64,000 nt of DNA. Source: Bacteroidota bacterium (GTDB lineage Bacteria; Bacteroidota; Ignavibacteria; UBA10030; UBA8401). Below the pieces are notes generated by a model. It searched no databases. It saw only the letters and a program-made list of their open reading frames with translations, and was not told the origin of the DNA. Of this stretch, positions 25,798 to 34,476 are shown piece by piece; within the stretch, counting starts at the first letter, position 1; each line of letters starts with the position of its first letter. The stretch lies in contig JBBAAO010000001.1 of NCBI GenBank assembly GCA_041658205.1, positions 1,302,001-1,366,000 of the forward strand, in the 5' to 3' direction. A program made the position numbers and the translations under genes.

Positions 25798-26739
25798 TTG
25801 TCGGGGAATGATGAAGGGCCAAATAACTACTCCGTGATTACAAAGAAAAAGAAAAATCATTCGTTATATTCAAAAAAAGAAATAGGTCAGCTGCAATTAC
25901 TTCTGCCTGTGATTCTTTTGGTGACGGTGTTCTCGTTGATTCCGTTGTTGAGAGGAATATATCTTGGATTCACTGATTATCGTCTTGGCGATCCAATCTC
26001 ATTCAACGGCATTGATAATTATATTCAGCTATTCAATGATGAATATTTTTGGAGTTCATTTAAGATAGGTATGATCTGGACATTAATTGTGACAGCATTG
26101 CAAGTGGGACTCGGTCTTGGTCTTGCTCTTCTGTTAAATACCAAAATACGATTTGCTTCATTTTATACGATTCTCATTTTACTTCCTTGGGCTACGCCGC
26201 CGATTATTCGGGGAATTCTCTGGCGACAGATGTATGAGCCGAATACCGGCGCGGTAAATATTTTGTTGAACAATGCGGGATTGATCACAGCACCCATAAA
26301 CTGGCTGTCGAGTTTTGAATATGTCATTCCTGCGGTGATTGTGGCCGGAGTGTGGGGAGAGATATCGAAGGCCGCAATTTTTTTATTAGCAGGATTGCAA
26401 ACAATTTCAAACGATCTCTATGAAGCAAGCAAAATTGATGGCGCAGGAATGTGGGATCGTTTTTGGAATATCACCCTTCCTGTGTTAAAACCGGTGTTAG
26501 CGGCGATCATTTCTCTTACGTTCATGTGGAATTTTAACACATTTGGAATTATTTGGGTGTTGACGCAGGGTGGTCCGGGAGGATTGACTCGATTACCGAT
26601 GCTTGCGGCATATGAAGAAGGTTTCCGCTACGGATATATCGGATATGCGGCAGCAATTGGAAACGTTATGGTCATTATACTGTCAGTCATGCTCTTTATG
26701 TACATCCGTGTACAATTACGCGAGCGGAGCGAGGCATGA
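25798..26739 (+). CDS. Sugar ABC transporter permease, MalF/UgpA type
   Basis: A membrane protein of up to 313 residues with six membrane segments and the EAA loop (YEASKIDGAGMWDRFWNITLPVLKPVL) that contacts the ATPase. No ATG start exists; TTG 25798 gives the longest frame and GTG 25834 is an alternative, so the start is uncertain. The region around 25770-25815 resembles the dispersed intergenic repeats of this genome, so the first residues may be repeat-derived. It pairs with the next gene (4-nt ATGA overlap) and the binding protein that follows. The family imports oligosaccharides, glycerol phosphate or other sugars. No ATPase gene is in the window; a shared MsmX/UgpC-type ATPase elsewhere is expected. 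Confidence 0.88.
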   Translation: MSGNDEGPNNYSVITKKKKNHSLYSKKEIGQLQLLLPVILLVTVFSLIPLLRGIYLGFTDYRLGDPISFNGIDNYIQLFNDEYFWSSFKIGMIWTLIVTALQVGLGLGLALLLNTKIRFASFYTILILLPWATPPIIRGILWRQMYEPNTGAVNILLNNAGLITAPINWLSSFEYVIPAVIVAGVWGEISKAAIFLLAGLQTISNDLYEASKIDGAGMWDRFWNITLPVLKPVLAAIISLTFMWNFNTFGIIWVLTQGGPGGLTRLPMLAAYEEGFRYGYIGYAAAIGNVMVIILSVMLFMYIRVQLRERSEA

Positions 26740-27572
26740 CTAAAATCCGACTTCGTTCAAGCATGCTGATTCATGGATTAATTATCCTCTATATAATATT
26801 TTTGCTTTTTCCATTGTTGTGGGTTGTGGCAAGTTCATTAAAATCAACTCAGGAAATTTACTCGGGGGTCCCGACAATTTTACCACAACAGATATCGTTT
26901 GATCATTATCGTTCCGTAATCAATGGCCAACAAGTTTTTCGAAGCATGTGGAATAGTGTTATCGTCGGTGTTGTTTCGACAATTCTCGTTCTTCTTCTTG
27001 CCGTACCATCGGCATATGCAATGGTGCGCTACAAATCCGTTATCAATAATACAATTTTGGGATGGATTCTTGTTTCACAAATATTTCCCGTCATCCTAGT
27101 CATGATTCCTCTTTATGTACTGTTGCGCTATATTGGATTGACGGATTCTCTTATTGGATTGACATTGATCTATGTTGTCTGGTCGCTGCCGTTTGTATTG
27201 TGGATGATGCATGGCTATGTAAAAAGTATCCCGTTGGAACTAGAAGAGGCGGCAGTGATTGATGGAGCAAGTCGAACACAGGTGATTTTTACCGTATTAC
27301 TGCCATTACTGTTACCTGCTATTGGTGCTTCAGCTCTCTTTGCTTTTATTTCGGCCTGGAATGAGTTTTTCTTTGCTTTGGTCTTGATGAAAAGTCCGGC
27401 ACTTGCGACACTGCAAGTTGAACTTGCAAGATATACGGGAATGGAAGGACAGGCCAGAACAGGTCCTTTGGCTGCAGCAAGCGTCATCGCTACAATCCCT
27501 TCCGTAGTATTGTTTGTCTTTATGCGGAAATGGTTCACGACAGGCTTGGTATCCGGAGCATTGAAAGGATAA
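26736..27572 (+). CDS. Sugar ABC transporter permease, MalG/UgpE type
   Basis: A protein of 278 residues with six membrane segments. The EAA loop (LEEAAVIDGASRTQVIFTVLLP) and AFISAWNEFFFALVL are diagnostic of the MalG partner of carbohydrate ABC importers. Its ATG overlaps the stop of the MalF-type gene by 4 nt, and its stop overlaps the start of the binding-protein gene by 1 nt (TAATG), so the three subunits are translated together. Length is normal for the family. Confidence 0.92.
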   Translation: MTKIRLRSSMLIHGLIILYIIFLLFPLLWVVASSLKSTQEIYSGVPTILPQQISFDHYRSVINGQQVFRSMWNSVIVGVVSTILVLLLAVPSAYAMVRYKSVINNTILGWILVSQIFPVILVMIPLYVLLRYIGLTDSLIGLTLIYVVWSLPFVLWMMHGYVKSIPLELEEAAVIDGASRTQVIFTVLLPLLLPAIGASALFAFISAWNEFFFALVLMKSPALATLQVELARYTGMEGQARTGPLAAASVIATIPSVVLFVFMRKWFTTGLVSGALKG

Positions 27573-28891
27573 TGAAACAAATTATAATGATCATATCAGT
27601 TGTAGCGATTGGTTTGTTCCTCTATGTTCAGTTCACAGGGGAGAATAAAGAAAAAGAGAAACAACCGCTCCGTTTTGTAAGTCTTGCTTGGCAAGAAGCA
27701 GCAATAGCAACAAATAAATCCATCGTTAATGAGTGGAATAGCACACATCCAGATCAACCGGTTGAATATATTCAGGGGACTTGGAACTCCGCTCATGATT
27801 ATCTTGTGACGGCATTTGAAACCGGAGATGTTCCTGATATTTTTCATTATGAATCATCGGTGATTATTGATTATGCCATGCGTGGGTATTTGACCGACTT
27901 ATCTCCGTTCATTTCTGCAGAGATGAAAAGCGATATTCTGGATGTTGCATGGGGGACAGTAACACGACCCAATGGTGAAGTAAGCGGGATTCCATTCCTC
28001 ATAGAATCATTAGTTGTCCTCTATAATAAATCGCTGTTTGAACAAGAAGGAATTATTCCACCATCGATCGAGCACCCTTGGTCGTGGAATGACTTGCAAG
28101 CAGCAGCAATAACATTGACAAAAGATACAAATAGTGATGGTGCTGTTGATCAATATGGTGCGGCGTTCGGATTGCGCAATTCGGCGAATATCATTATGAA
28201 CACATCAATTAGTTTTGGTGGTTCTTTCTTCAAAAAAGAGGGAAAACATTTTGTGGTAAAAGTGAATGCTGAGGAAAAAGAATTGCTCAAAGTGATCGGG
28301 AATATGTTGTATAAAGATAAATCTGTTTCACCCACGAGCATTGGTGAGACAGGCGCTGGGATGATACCGGGATTATTCAGCGGACGATATGCGATGTTAA
28401 TAGGAATTGGAGCATGGGGGAGGCAGCAGCTCGTGGAAAACGCCCCAAAAGATTTTCGATGGGGAGTAATGCCTCCTATCAAAGCAAAAACACAAACATA
28501 CGGAGCGAGTACACAAACGTTAAGTGTGCCAAAAAAATCCAAACGAGCTAAGGAAGCAATGATGTTTATTGAATTTATGTTAAGCTCAAAAAATACAGCT
28601 CGCCTCGCATTAAATGATTGGATGATTCCAGCACGAAAATCATGTCTGGCTATGCCGGAATTTAAAGACACCATCGGAGGATGGGACATTACCTGTAGTT
28701 CTGTTGCAACACTGGGAATCGGATCGTGGATTGGGGCCCCCGGTTATGTTGAATGGAAAAGCCGTGTTGCTAATCCTATATTACAGGAATTGTTTGCCGG
28801 ACGATTATCTGTTGACGAGGCCGCGAAACGGATAGAACATGAAAGCAATATCGTTCTCTTGCGTTATAAACAACGGGGGGAGAATTGGTGA
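27572..28891 (+). CDS. ABC transporter extracellular sugar-binding protein (membrane-anchored)
   Basis: A protein of 439 residues from the ATG at 27572. It has one N-terminal hydrophobic segment (IIMIISVVAIGLFLYVQF) with no lipobox cysteine, so it is a signal anchor rather than a lipoprotein. The family 1 solute-binding pattern is seen: VNEWNSTHPDQPVEYI, FETGDVPDIFHYE, GEVSGIPFLIESLVVLYNKS, PWSWNDLQAAA, GRYAMLIGIGAWG and AKEAMMFIEFMLSS. A DTNSDGAVDQYG loop resembles calcium-binding loops. It delivers ligand to the two permeases. Ligand identity is not readable; the locus suggests a furanosyl sugar or nucleoside-like compound. It overlaps the first ARH gene by 4 nt (GTGA) or more. Confidence 0.88.
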   Translation: MKQIIMIISVVAIGLFLYVQFTGENKEKEKQPLRFVSLAWQEAAIATNKSIVNEWNSTHPDQPVEYIQGTWNSAHDYLVTAFETGDVPDIFHYESSVIIDYAMRGYLTDLSPFISAEMKSDILDVAWGTVTRPNGEVSGIPFLIESLVVLYNKSLFEQEGIIPPSIEHPWSWNDLQAAAITLTKDTNSDGAVDQYGAAFGLRNSANIIMNTSISFGGSFFKKEGKHFVVKVNAEEKELLKVIGNMLYKDKSVSPTSIGETGAGMIPGLFSGRYAMLIGIGAWGRQQLVENAPKDFRWGVMPPIKAKTQTYGASTQTLSVPKKSKRAKEAMMFIEFMLSSKNTARLALNDWMIPARKSCLAMPEFKDTIGGWDITCSSVATLGIGSWIGAPGYVEWKSRVANPILQELFAGRLSVDEAAKRIEHESNIVLLRYKQRGENW

Positions 28892-29877
28892 TCACACATC
28901 AAGAACGCGCGCGCGGGGCTTTTCTTGGACTTGCGGTTGGTGATGCGCTTGGACGTCCGACAGAAGGAAAAACTCCGTTGGAAATTGAATCTCGATGGGG
29001 AAGAATTACTGATTTTCTCACTGAAGATCAAACAGGAAGCGATGATACAGAATATGCATTGTTCAGTGCAAAATTATTATTACAACACAAAAAAGAATTA
29101 ACAACTGAAATAATAGTCGATGCTTATCGTCGCGAGATTATCAATTCAACAAATTTGTATAAAGGCGCCGGATTTAGCGAAATCATTGCCATTCATAATC
29201 TGCAAATGGGTTTACAACCCCCCTCTTCCGGACAGCATGTGCATAGTTGGAGCGACGGACTCGCGATGCGTGTAACTCCATACGGTATTGCATCTGCGTT
29301 TGATTATCACTTCGCTGCACATCTTGCAAAAGAAGATGGGATCATTGCAAATTCCGGCGAAGGAATATTCAGCGGACAAGCGGTGGCCGCAGCTATTGCG
29401 TGTGCAATGAACGGTGCATCTGTTGATGAAATAATAAAAACAGCACTGGAGGTACTACCCAAAAATTCCTGGACAGCATCGTCGATTACGCGTGGTGTTT
29501 CTATTGGCAGTTCATGTAATGATGTGTGGAGCTCTTTAGTTCCATTGCATCAATCACTTGCCTGCACATATTATTTTTGGACAGATGTTGCACCCGAAGC
29601 AGTTGGTCTTGCATTTGGCCTTGTGGCTGCTGCAAGGGGAAAATTCGAAGACGCTGTTCTTGGTGCAGTTAATTTAGGAAGAGATACCGATACCATAGCT
29701 GCTATTGCCGGAGCAATTTGCGGTGCGCACCAAGGTATTCAGGTCATCCCAGAACGTTGGACAAAACGTATCTCAATCTCTAAAGGGACATGTATTAATA
29801 CTGTAAAAAACATGAACATTCTTAATGTTGCTGACGATCTATCCGTTCTTGCCCAAGCGTGGAGCACACCATCATGA
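28888..29877 (+). CDS. ADP-ribosylglycohydrolase family protein 1 (intact metal site)
   Basis: A cytoplasmic protein of 329 residues. GTG 28888 is preferred (GGGGGGAG ribosome-binding site); TTG 28885 is possible. The ARH/DraG fold (PF03747) is clear: GLAVGDALGRPTEG at the start, the first metal motif SDDTE (residues 51-55), SDGLAMRVTPYGIA in the middle, and the second metal motif GRDTDTIAAIAGAICG near the end. All acidic ligands for the two-metal (Mg or Mn) centre are present. Known members hydrolyse alpha-ribosyl bonds (ADP-ribosyl-arginine or serine, poly-ADP-ribose). Placement directly behind an ABC importer argues for a small imported ribosyl or furanosyl substrate rather than a modified protein. 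That substrate is inference. Confidence 0.88.
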   Translation: MITHQERARGAFLGLAVGDALGRPTEGKTPLEIESRWGRITDFLTEDQTGSDDTEYALFSAKLLLQHKKELTTEIIVDAYRREIINSTNLYKGAGFSEIIAIHNLQMGLQPPSSGQHVHSWSDGLAMRVTPYGIASAFDYHFAAHLAKEDGIIANSGEGIFSGQAVAAAIACAMNGASVDEIIKTALEVLPKNSWTASSITRGVSIGSSCNDVWSSLVPLHQSLACTYYFWTDVAPEAVGLAFGLVAAARGKFEDAVLGAVNLGRDTDTIAAIAGAICGAHQGIQVIPERWTKRISISKGTCINTVKNMNILNVADDLSVLAQAWSTPS

Positions 29878-30926
29878 TGGTAATAAAACAACGCGCGCAG
29901 AATGCTATGCTTGGCCTTGCGATCGGTGATGCATTGAGCTGGACCTCTTTGTTTCACAGAGGTGTTTTACTCCCCCCGTGGACACGAAGAAAACGACGAG
30001 AGATTGACGCGTTATCTGAAACGACAAACGTCATTGTTACACCAATGCCGTTTTCATTGAACCAACCTTCGGAATATTTTACTATTGCGCCGACCGATAA
30101 AACTGAATGGGCTGCATTTTCATCCTATATTTTACTTGGTAATGGTTTTCATTCATATAATCGATCTGTTCTTCAAGCTTGGTTGAAACTTGCACAATCA
30201 AAGGATCCGATTCGCGGAGGAGTTAGTACGCAAGCAGCTCTTCACAATTTACGAAATGGCATTCTGCCTCCTCAAAGTGGAAAGGAAAATCCTCACTATT
30301 TTGATGATGGTGCAATGTCTCGAGCCATACCAATCGGGATCATTTGCGCTGGTCAACCGGATATAGCGGCCCGAATCGCTGAAATTGATGCTGCCGTTAC
30401 GAACAGCGAAGATGGGATTTGGGCGGCTCAATCCATCGCAGTACTAATAAGTATGCTCTGTTCTGGCAAAGAAATGAAGGACGCAATTGAAATTGCACTT
30501 CATGTTCTGCCTGCAGGATCCTGGATAAGAAGAATCGTTGACGAAGTGTTGACAATTTCAGCAAAATGCAATTCAATCTTTTCAATTCTTCCGAAACTTC
30601 ATGATACGATTATCAACCGTGAATATAGTTATGGTAATGCTGCACCTGAAACGTTAGCATTGACATTTGTAATTGCGCAATTACACCATAACAATTTTGA
30701 AACTGCTGTGACAACATCATCGGCATTTGCAAAAAGCGGTGAAACACTTCCTGCCATGGTAGGAGCAGTGGTTGCGGCGGCACAATCAACAAACATTGCG
30801 TCACAAAATTGGATGGAGGCAATTGGAACTTTAAAAGGAATCTGCATCCCTTCATACACTGGAAAAAATTATCTCGAATTGACGGACCAGATTTCCAATA
30901 TGACTGGACAGAAAATATTATTATGA
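29874..30926 (+). CDS. ADP-ribosylglycohydrolase family protein 2 (degenerate metal site, likely pseudoenzyme)
   Basis: A protein of 350 residues that overlaps ARH1 by 4 nt (ATGA at 29874). The fold is conserved (LGLAIGDAL, GILPPQSG, FDDGAMSRAIPIGIICAG, AEIDAAVTNSEDGIWAAQS). The first metal motif reads TDKTE (residues 74-78) instead of TDDTE, replacing one Asp by Lys. The C-terminal D-x-D motif (GRDTDT in paralogues) reads AKSGET, losing one Asp and changing the other to Glu. An enlarged, basic loop (PPWTRRKRREID) follows GDALS. It is probably unable to bind the usual two metals and may be a regulatory or structural partner of its neighbours. The frame is intact, so it is under selection. Confidence 0.85.
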   Translation: MMVIKQRAQNAMLGLAIGDALSWTSLFHRGVLLPPWTRRKRREIDALSETTNVIVTPMPFSLNQPSEYFTIAPTDKTEWAAFSSYILLGNGFHSYNRSVLQAWLKLAQSKDPIRGGVSTQAALHNLRNGILPPQSGKENPHYFDDGAMSRAIPIGIICAGQPDIAARIAEIDAAVTNSEDGIWAAQSIAVLISMLCSGKEMKDAIEIALHVLPAGSWIRRIVDEVLTISAKCNSIFSILPKLHDTIINREYSYGNAAPETLALTFVIAQLHHNNFETAVTTSSAFAKSGETLPAMVGAVVAAAQSTNIASQNWMEAIGTLKGICIPSYTGKNYLELTDQISNMTGQKILL

Positions 30927-32251
30927 GAATCTCTTGGATAGAACTACCGGAACGAATTAAACACGAACTGCAGCAGCGAGCAGAAGAAGGGAACAATGTT
31001 ACTGCAATACAAAATGAATGGGAACAAATTCTTAATCTCAAATTAGAAGAACATCAATTAGGGATTCAAGCTGAAATATTTTACAAGAAACTTATTGAAA
31101 CACCCTCGAGAAATGAAAACGAGCAGAATGAACCTTCGGGATGGAATGAAATTGTTCTCCAATGTCATCTACACTCTCAAGCTAAATCTCAGTTTTCTCC
31201 GCCATTGATTGAAGAAAAAATTTTGGGTGGATGGCTCGGTCGAAGCGCAGGTTGCCTGCTTGGCAAACCGATTGAAAAAATTACACGATCGGGGTCAATC
31301 GAATTACTTTCATCAAATGGCACATGGCCGATTTCTGAGTATCTCACCGCTAAAGGAATCCCCGATTCGTTATTAGAAAAATATCCATGGAACAGACACG
31401 GCGGTAAAGAAAGCCTCAGAGAGAATATTGTGTGTATGGCAGAAGATGATGACATGAATTATCCGATGTTGAATCTAACGGCCTACGAACGTTATGGAGA
31501 AGGATTTACCGCAGAACATATTATTCAAACATGGTTGGAACTTTCGCCGGTACTTTCCACATTTACTGCAGAGCGCGTTGCATATCTTAATCGTCTGTCT
31601 GGAATATTCCCTCCACAAACGGCAACTATCAGAAATCCGTATCGGGAATGGATTGGAGCTCAGATCCGTGCTGATTTTTGGGGATGGATTTCTCCCGCAC
31701 AGCCATTGCGTGCTGCCGAATTTGCTTGGCGCGATTCCAGCGTCAGTCATGTGCAAAACGGAATGTATGGTGAAATGTTTTTTGCGGCGGCCATCGCCAT
31801 TTCGTTTCAACAGACAGATATCCGTATGATAATAACCGAAGCATTGTCATGTATTCCTGCTCGATCCAGATTAGCGGAAGCAATTCAGTTTGTTTTATCT
31901 CTTCCCATTCAGGATCAATCTTGGGATGTTACTGTGGAAACACTCTATGAAAAGTACGGAACATATCACTGGGTTCATACCATCAATAATGCAACACTTG
32001 TTGTTGCGGCATTATTATCTTCCAAAGGTGACTATGAACGTGCAATTTGCAATGTTGTGATGGGAGGTTGGGATACAGACAGTAACGGTGCAACGGTTGG
32101 TTCCATCATGGGAACAATCCTTGGTGCGAAAAAGCTTCCTGCAAAATGGATCTCTCCACTTAATAATACGATCCGCAGCAGTCTGAAAGGGTTCGACAAT
32201 ATGTTGTTGAGTGATCTGGCAGCCCGCACTTTCAAACTTTCAAATTATTGA
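30923..32251 (+). CDS. ADP-ribosylglycohydrolase family protein 3 (large subfamily)
   Basis: A protein of 442 residues starting at ATG 30923, overlapping the previous stop by 4 nt. About 120 residues of charged N-terminal extension precede the ARH domain. This domain belongs to the larger subfamily: GGWLGRSAGCLLGKPIEK, first metal motif EDDDMNYPML, and second motif GGWDTDSNGATVGSIMG. The acidic residues needed for metal binding are present. It differs from the two smaller-type paralogues on each side, so it came from a different lineage within the family rather than a local duplication. A role in hydrolysing a different linkage of the same imported compound is a reasonable guess. Confidence 0.85.
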   Translation: MRISWIELPERIKHELQQRAEEGNNVTAIQNEWEQILNLKLEEHQLGIQAEIFYKKLIETPSRNENEQNEPSGWNEIVLQCHLHSQAKSQFSPPLIEEKILGGWLGRSAGCLLGKPIEKITRSGSIELLSSNGTWPISEYLTAKGIPDSLLEKYPWNRHGGKESLRENIVCMAEDDDMNYPMLNLTAYERYGEGFTAEHIIQTWLELSPVLSTFTAERVAYLNRLSGIFPPQTATIRNPYREWIGAQIRADFWGWISPAQPLRAAEFAWRDSSVSHVQNGMYGEMFFAAAIAISFQQTDIRMIITEALSCIPARSRLAEAIQFVLSLPIQDQSWDVTVETLYEKYGTYHWVHTINNATLVVAALLSSKGDYERAICNVVMGGWDTDSNGATVGSIMGTILGAKKLPAKWISPLNNTIRSSLKGFDNMLLSDLAARTFKLSNY

Positions 32252-32272
32252 GCCAAATAATGAAAGAACTGT

Positions 32273-33256
32273 ATGTTGACAAAAGATGAACTCTTAAAAA
32301 ATAAACCATTGTTACAGGATCGAGCGCGTGCATGTCTTGTGGGACACGCTATCGGTGATTCGTTTGGAGATATTGCACGATCACCAGATTATCACTTGCA
32401 GTATGGTATTACGATGGATTTTTCCGAAAAGCCGGCACCTGGTACCGATGATACGGAGTTTGCATTATTGACTGCACAAATGTTGATTAAAGCCAAAGGG
32501 AATCTGACTGATGCCGATGTGTTGGAAGGATGGAAAACGCATGTGCTTCCGTTGTCAGAATTAAAACGGGGAGGGGCAAGCGAAAGGGAAGCCGCTGCAA
32601 ATATTCGTCGCGGAGTGTTACCGCCGCTTTCCGGAATCTATAATTCACATTATATGAGCGATGGAGCTGCTATGCGGGTGACTCCCATTGGAATCGCTTG
32701 TGCCGGTGATCCAGAACGAGCGACCTACATTGCGGATATTGATGCACGAATCAGTCATTCCAGAGATGGATTATGGAGTGCGCAGGCAGTTGCGGCTTCT
32801 GTCGCCGTTGCAATGGCTGGTGCATCGGTGGATGAAATATTTCAGACCGCCATTGATGTCACTCCAAAAGATTCCTGGATGAGATTTACATTTACAAAAG
32901 TGTGGGAAATTATTGAAGAGAAAAAAACGCTAGAGGATTCGTGGAAACCTCTGCATGATGCTTTATGGACAGAATACAAATCGGTGTCGCCGGAAGCAGT
33001 TGCTTCTGCGTTAGCAATAGTTAAATTAACAAATGGGGATTTCAAACGGGGAATTATCTACAGTGGAAATTTCGGCAGGGATGCCGATACCATTTCTGCC
33101 ATTGTTGGTGCAATCAGCGGTGCAATGAACGGAATGAGTAAAATTCCTCCCTCGTGGGTCGACAAAGTTCGTATGACGACAGGTGTTTGTCTCCCGTTCA
33201 CGAAAGGAATGGATCTCTTTGATGTTGCTTCACAATTATCTGATTTGAATACGTAG
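32273..33256 (+). CDS. ADP-ribosylglycohydrolase family protein 4 (intact metal site)
   Basis: A protein of 327 residues, 21 nt after the previous gene. Motifs: VGHAIGDSFGDIA, first metal motif GTDDTEFALL, SDGAAMRVTPIGIACAGD, and second motif GRDADTISAIVGAISGAMNG. All metal ligands are present. It is closest in pattern to proteins 1 and 2 (shared RRGVLPPLSG and KGMDLFDVASQL-type ends), so these three are likely paralogues by local duplication. The CitD-CitE gene starts 13 nt downstream, which ties the ARH set to the citrate-lyase-type genes in one transcript. Confidence 0.88.
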   Translation: MLTKDELLKNKPLLQDRARACLVGHAIGDSFGDIARSPDYHLQYGITMDFSEKPAPGTDDTEFALLTAQMLIKAKGNLTDADVLEGWKTHVLPLSELKRGGASEREAAANIRRGVLPPLSGIYNSHYMSDGAAMRVTPIGIACAGDPERATYIADIDARISHSRDGLWSAQAVAASVAVAMAGASVDEIFQTAIDVTPKDSWMRFTFTKVWEIIEEKKTLEDSWKPLHDALWTEYKSVSPEAVASALAIVKLTNGDFKRGIIYSGNFGRDADTISAIVGAISGAMNGMSKIPPSWVDKVRMTTGVCLPFTKGMDLFDVASQLSDLNT

Positions 33257-33269
33257 CGTGGTGCGGACG

Positions 33270-34469
33270 ATGAAAACTCAAAAACAAAAAATAGGAACCG
33301 CCGGAAGAAAAGGCGATAATGTTCGTTCGGATTGCCATGTTCAAGTGACGATCATGAACAGCGGAGGCATAACGATCGATCTCAAAAGTAAAGTTGAAAC
33401 ACTCTATGGAAAATCGATTCGTGCGCTCATTATTGAAACTCTTACGCAATTGGAAGTAAAGCATGCAGCGCTCATTGTAGAAGATCAAGGTGCTGTTCCA
33501 TTTGTTATTGCTGCGAGAGTCGAAGCGGCGGTGAAACGAGCTGATCCTGAAATTCTCAAAGAAGCCTCTATCGGAATCGTGAAGTACTCTAACACCGCTG
33601 AGCGAGACAGTATGCGCCGGACCCGTCTCTATCTTCCAGGCAACGAACCGCATTTTTTCCTCAACGCGAGCTTGCATAAGCCTGATTGTATCATTTTAGA
33701 TCTGGAAGATAGTGTTTCACCCAACGAAAAGGATGCGGCCCGGATATTAGTTCGACATGCTTTTCAAAATGTGAATTTTGAAAATGCTGAACGATCGGTC
33801 AGAATTAATTCTTTACCGGCAGGACTTGAAGATCTGAAGCAAATAATTTGTCACAATGTGCAGACTATTCTCATTCCAAAATGTGAATCTGCAGCACAAG
33901 TGGCAGAAGTTGATAGTGCAATTCATCATATTTTAAAAGAACAAAAAAAGAAGAGAAATATTTTCCTTATTCCAATTATTGAAAGTGCGCTGGGTGTTGT
34001 CCGTGCATTCGAAATAGCATCAGCAAGTGAATCAGTCTGTGGATTAGCCATTGGATTGGAAGACTACACTGCTGATATTGGTGTTGAACGAACAAAAGTC
34101 GGAACGGAATCTCTCTTTGCACGCAGCACAGTGATCAACGCTGCAAAAGCGGCAGGTATTCAAGCCCTAGACTCAGTCTTTTCCGATGTTACGGATGAGA
34201 CAGGTTTACGGCAGAGTGTTTTGGAGGCAAAGGCAATCGGTTTTGAAGGGAAAGGATGTATCCATCCGAGACAAATTAATATTATTCACAAAGTGTTTGC
34301 ACCAACGGAAAAGGAGATCGAGTATGCTCGTCGTGTTGTTGAGGCGTTTAATACGGCAAAGAAAAATGGTTCCGGCGTTGTTGCGTTAGGATCAAAGATG
34401 ATTGATGCTCCCGTGGTAAAAAGGGCTCAGCGTATTTTATCATTGAGTAAAAATAATTTTGGTGAATAA
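33270..34469 (+). CDS. Fused citrate-lyase acyl-carrier (CitD) and beta subunit (CitE)
   Basis: A protein of 399 residues from ATG 33270 (GTG 33258 is an in-frame alternative). Residues 1-100 are CitD-like: KIGTAGRKGDNVRSD, then GGITIDLKSKVETLYGKSIRA and VEDQGAVPFVIAARVEAAV. The prosthetic-group serine of classical CitD lies in an ESSD motif; here only one Ser (Ser20 in VRSD) is available. Residues about 115-399 are CitE/HpcH-type aldolase: RRTRLYLPGNEP, CIILDLEDSVSPNEKD, RSVRINSLPAG, IPIIESALGVVRA, GLAIGLEDYTADIGVERT and KGCIHPRQINIIH. The enzyme would cleave citryl (or a related acyl) thioester to acetyl-carrier and oxaloacetate. CitD and CitE are separate proteins in the well-known citrate lyases. 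Confidence 0.85.
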   Translation: MKTQKQKIGTAGRKGDNVRSDCHVQVTIMNSGGITIDLKSKVETLYGKSIRALIIETLTQLEVKHAALIVEDQGAVPFVIAARVEAAVKRADPEILKEASIGIVKYSNTAERDSMRRTRLYLPGNEPHFFLNASLHKPDCIILDLEDSVSPNEKDAARILVRHAFQNVNFENAERSVRINSLPAGLEDLKQIICHNVQTILIPKCESAAQVAEVDSAIHHILKEQKKKRNIFLIPIIESALGVVRAFEIASASESVCGLAIGLEDYTADIGVERTKVGTESLFARSTVINAAKAAGIQALDSVFSDVTDETGLRQSVLEAKAIGFEGKGCIHPRQINIIHKVFAPTEKEIEYARRVVEAFNTAKKNGSGVVALGSKMIDAPVVKRAQRILSLSKNNFGE

Positions 34470-34476
34470 AACAGTT

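Noticed and set aside
28888..33256. ARH genes as a DraT/DraG nitrogenase switch or a DarTG-like toxin-antitoxin
   Set aside because: No ADP-ribosyltransferase, nif gene or macrodomain partner is nearby; the neighbours are sugar transport and catabolic genes.
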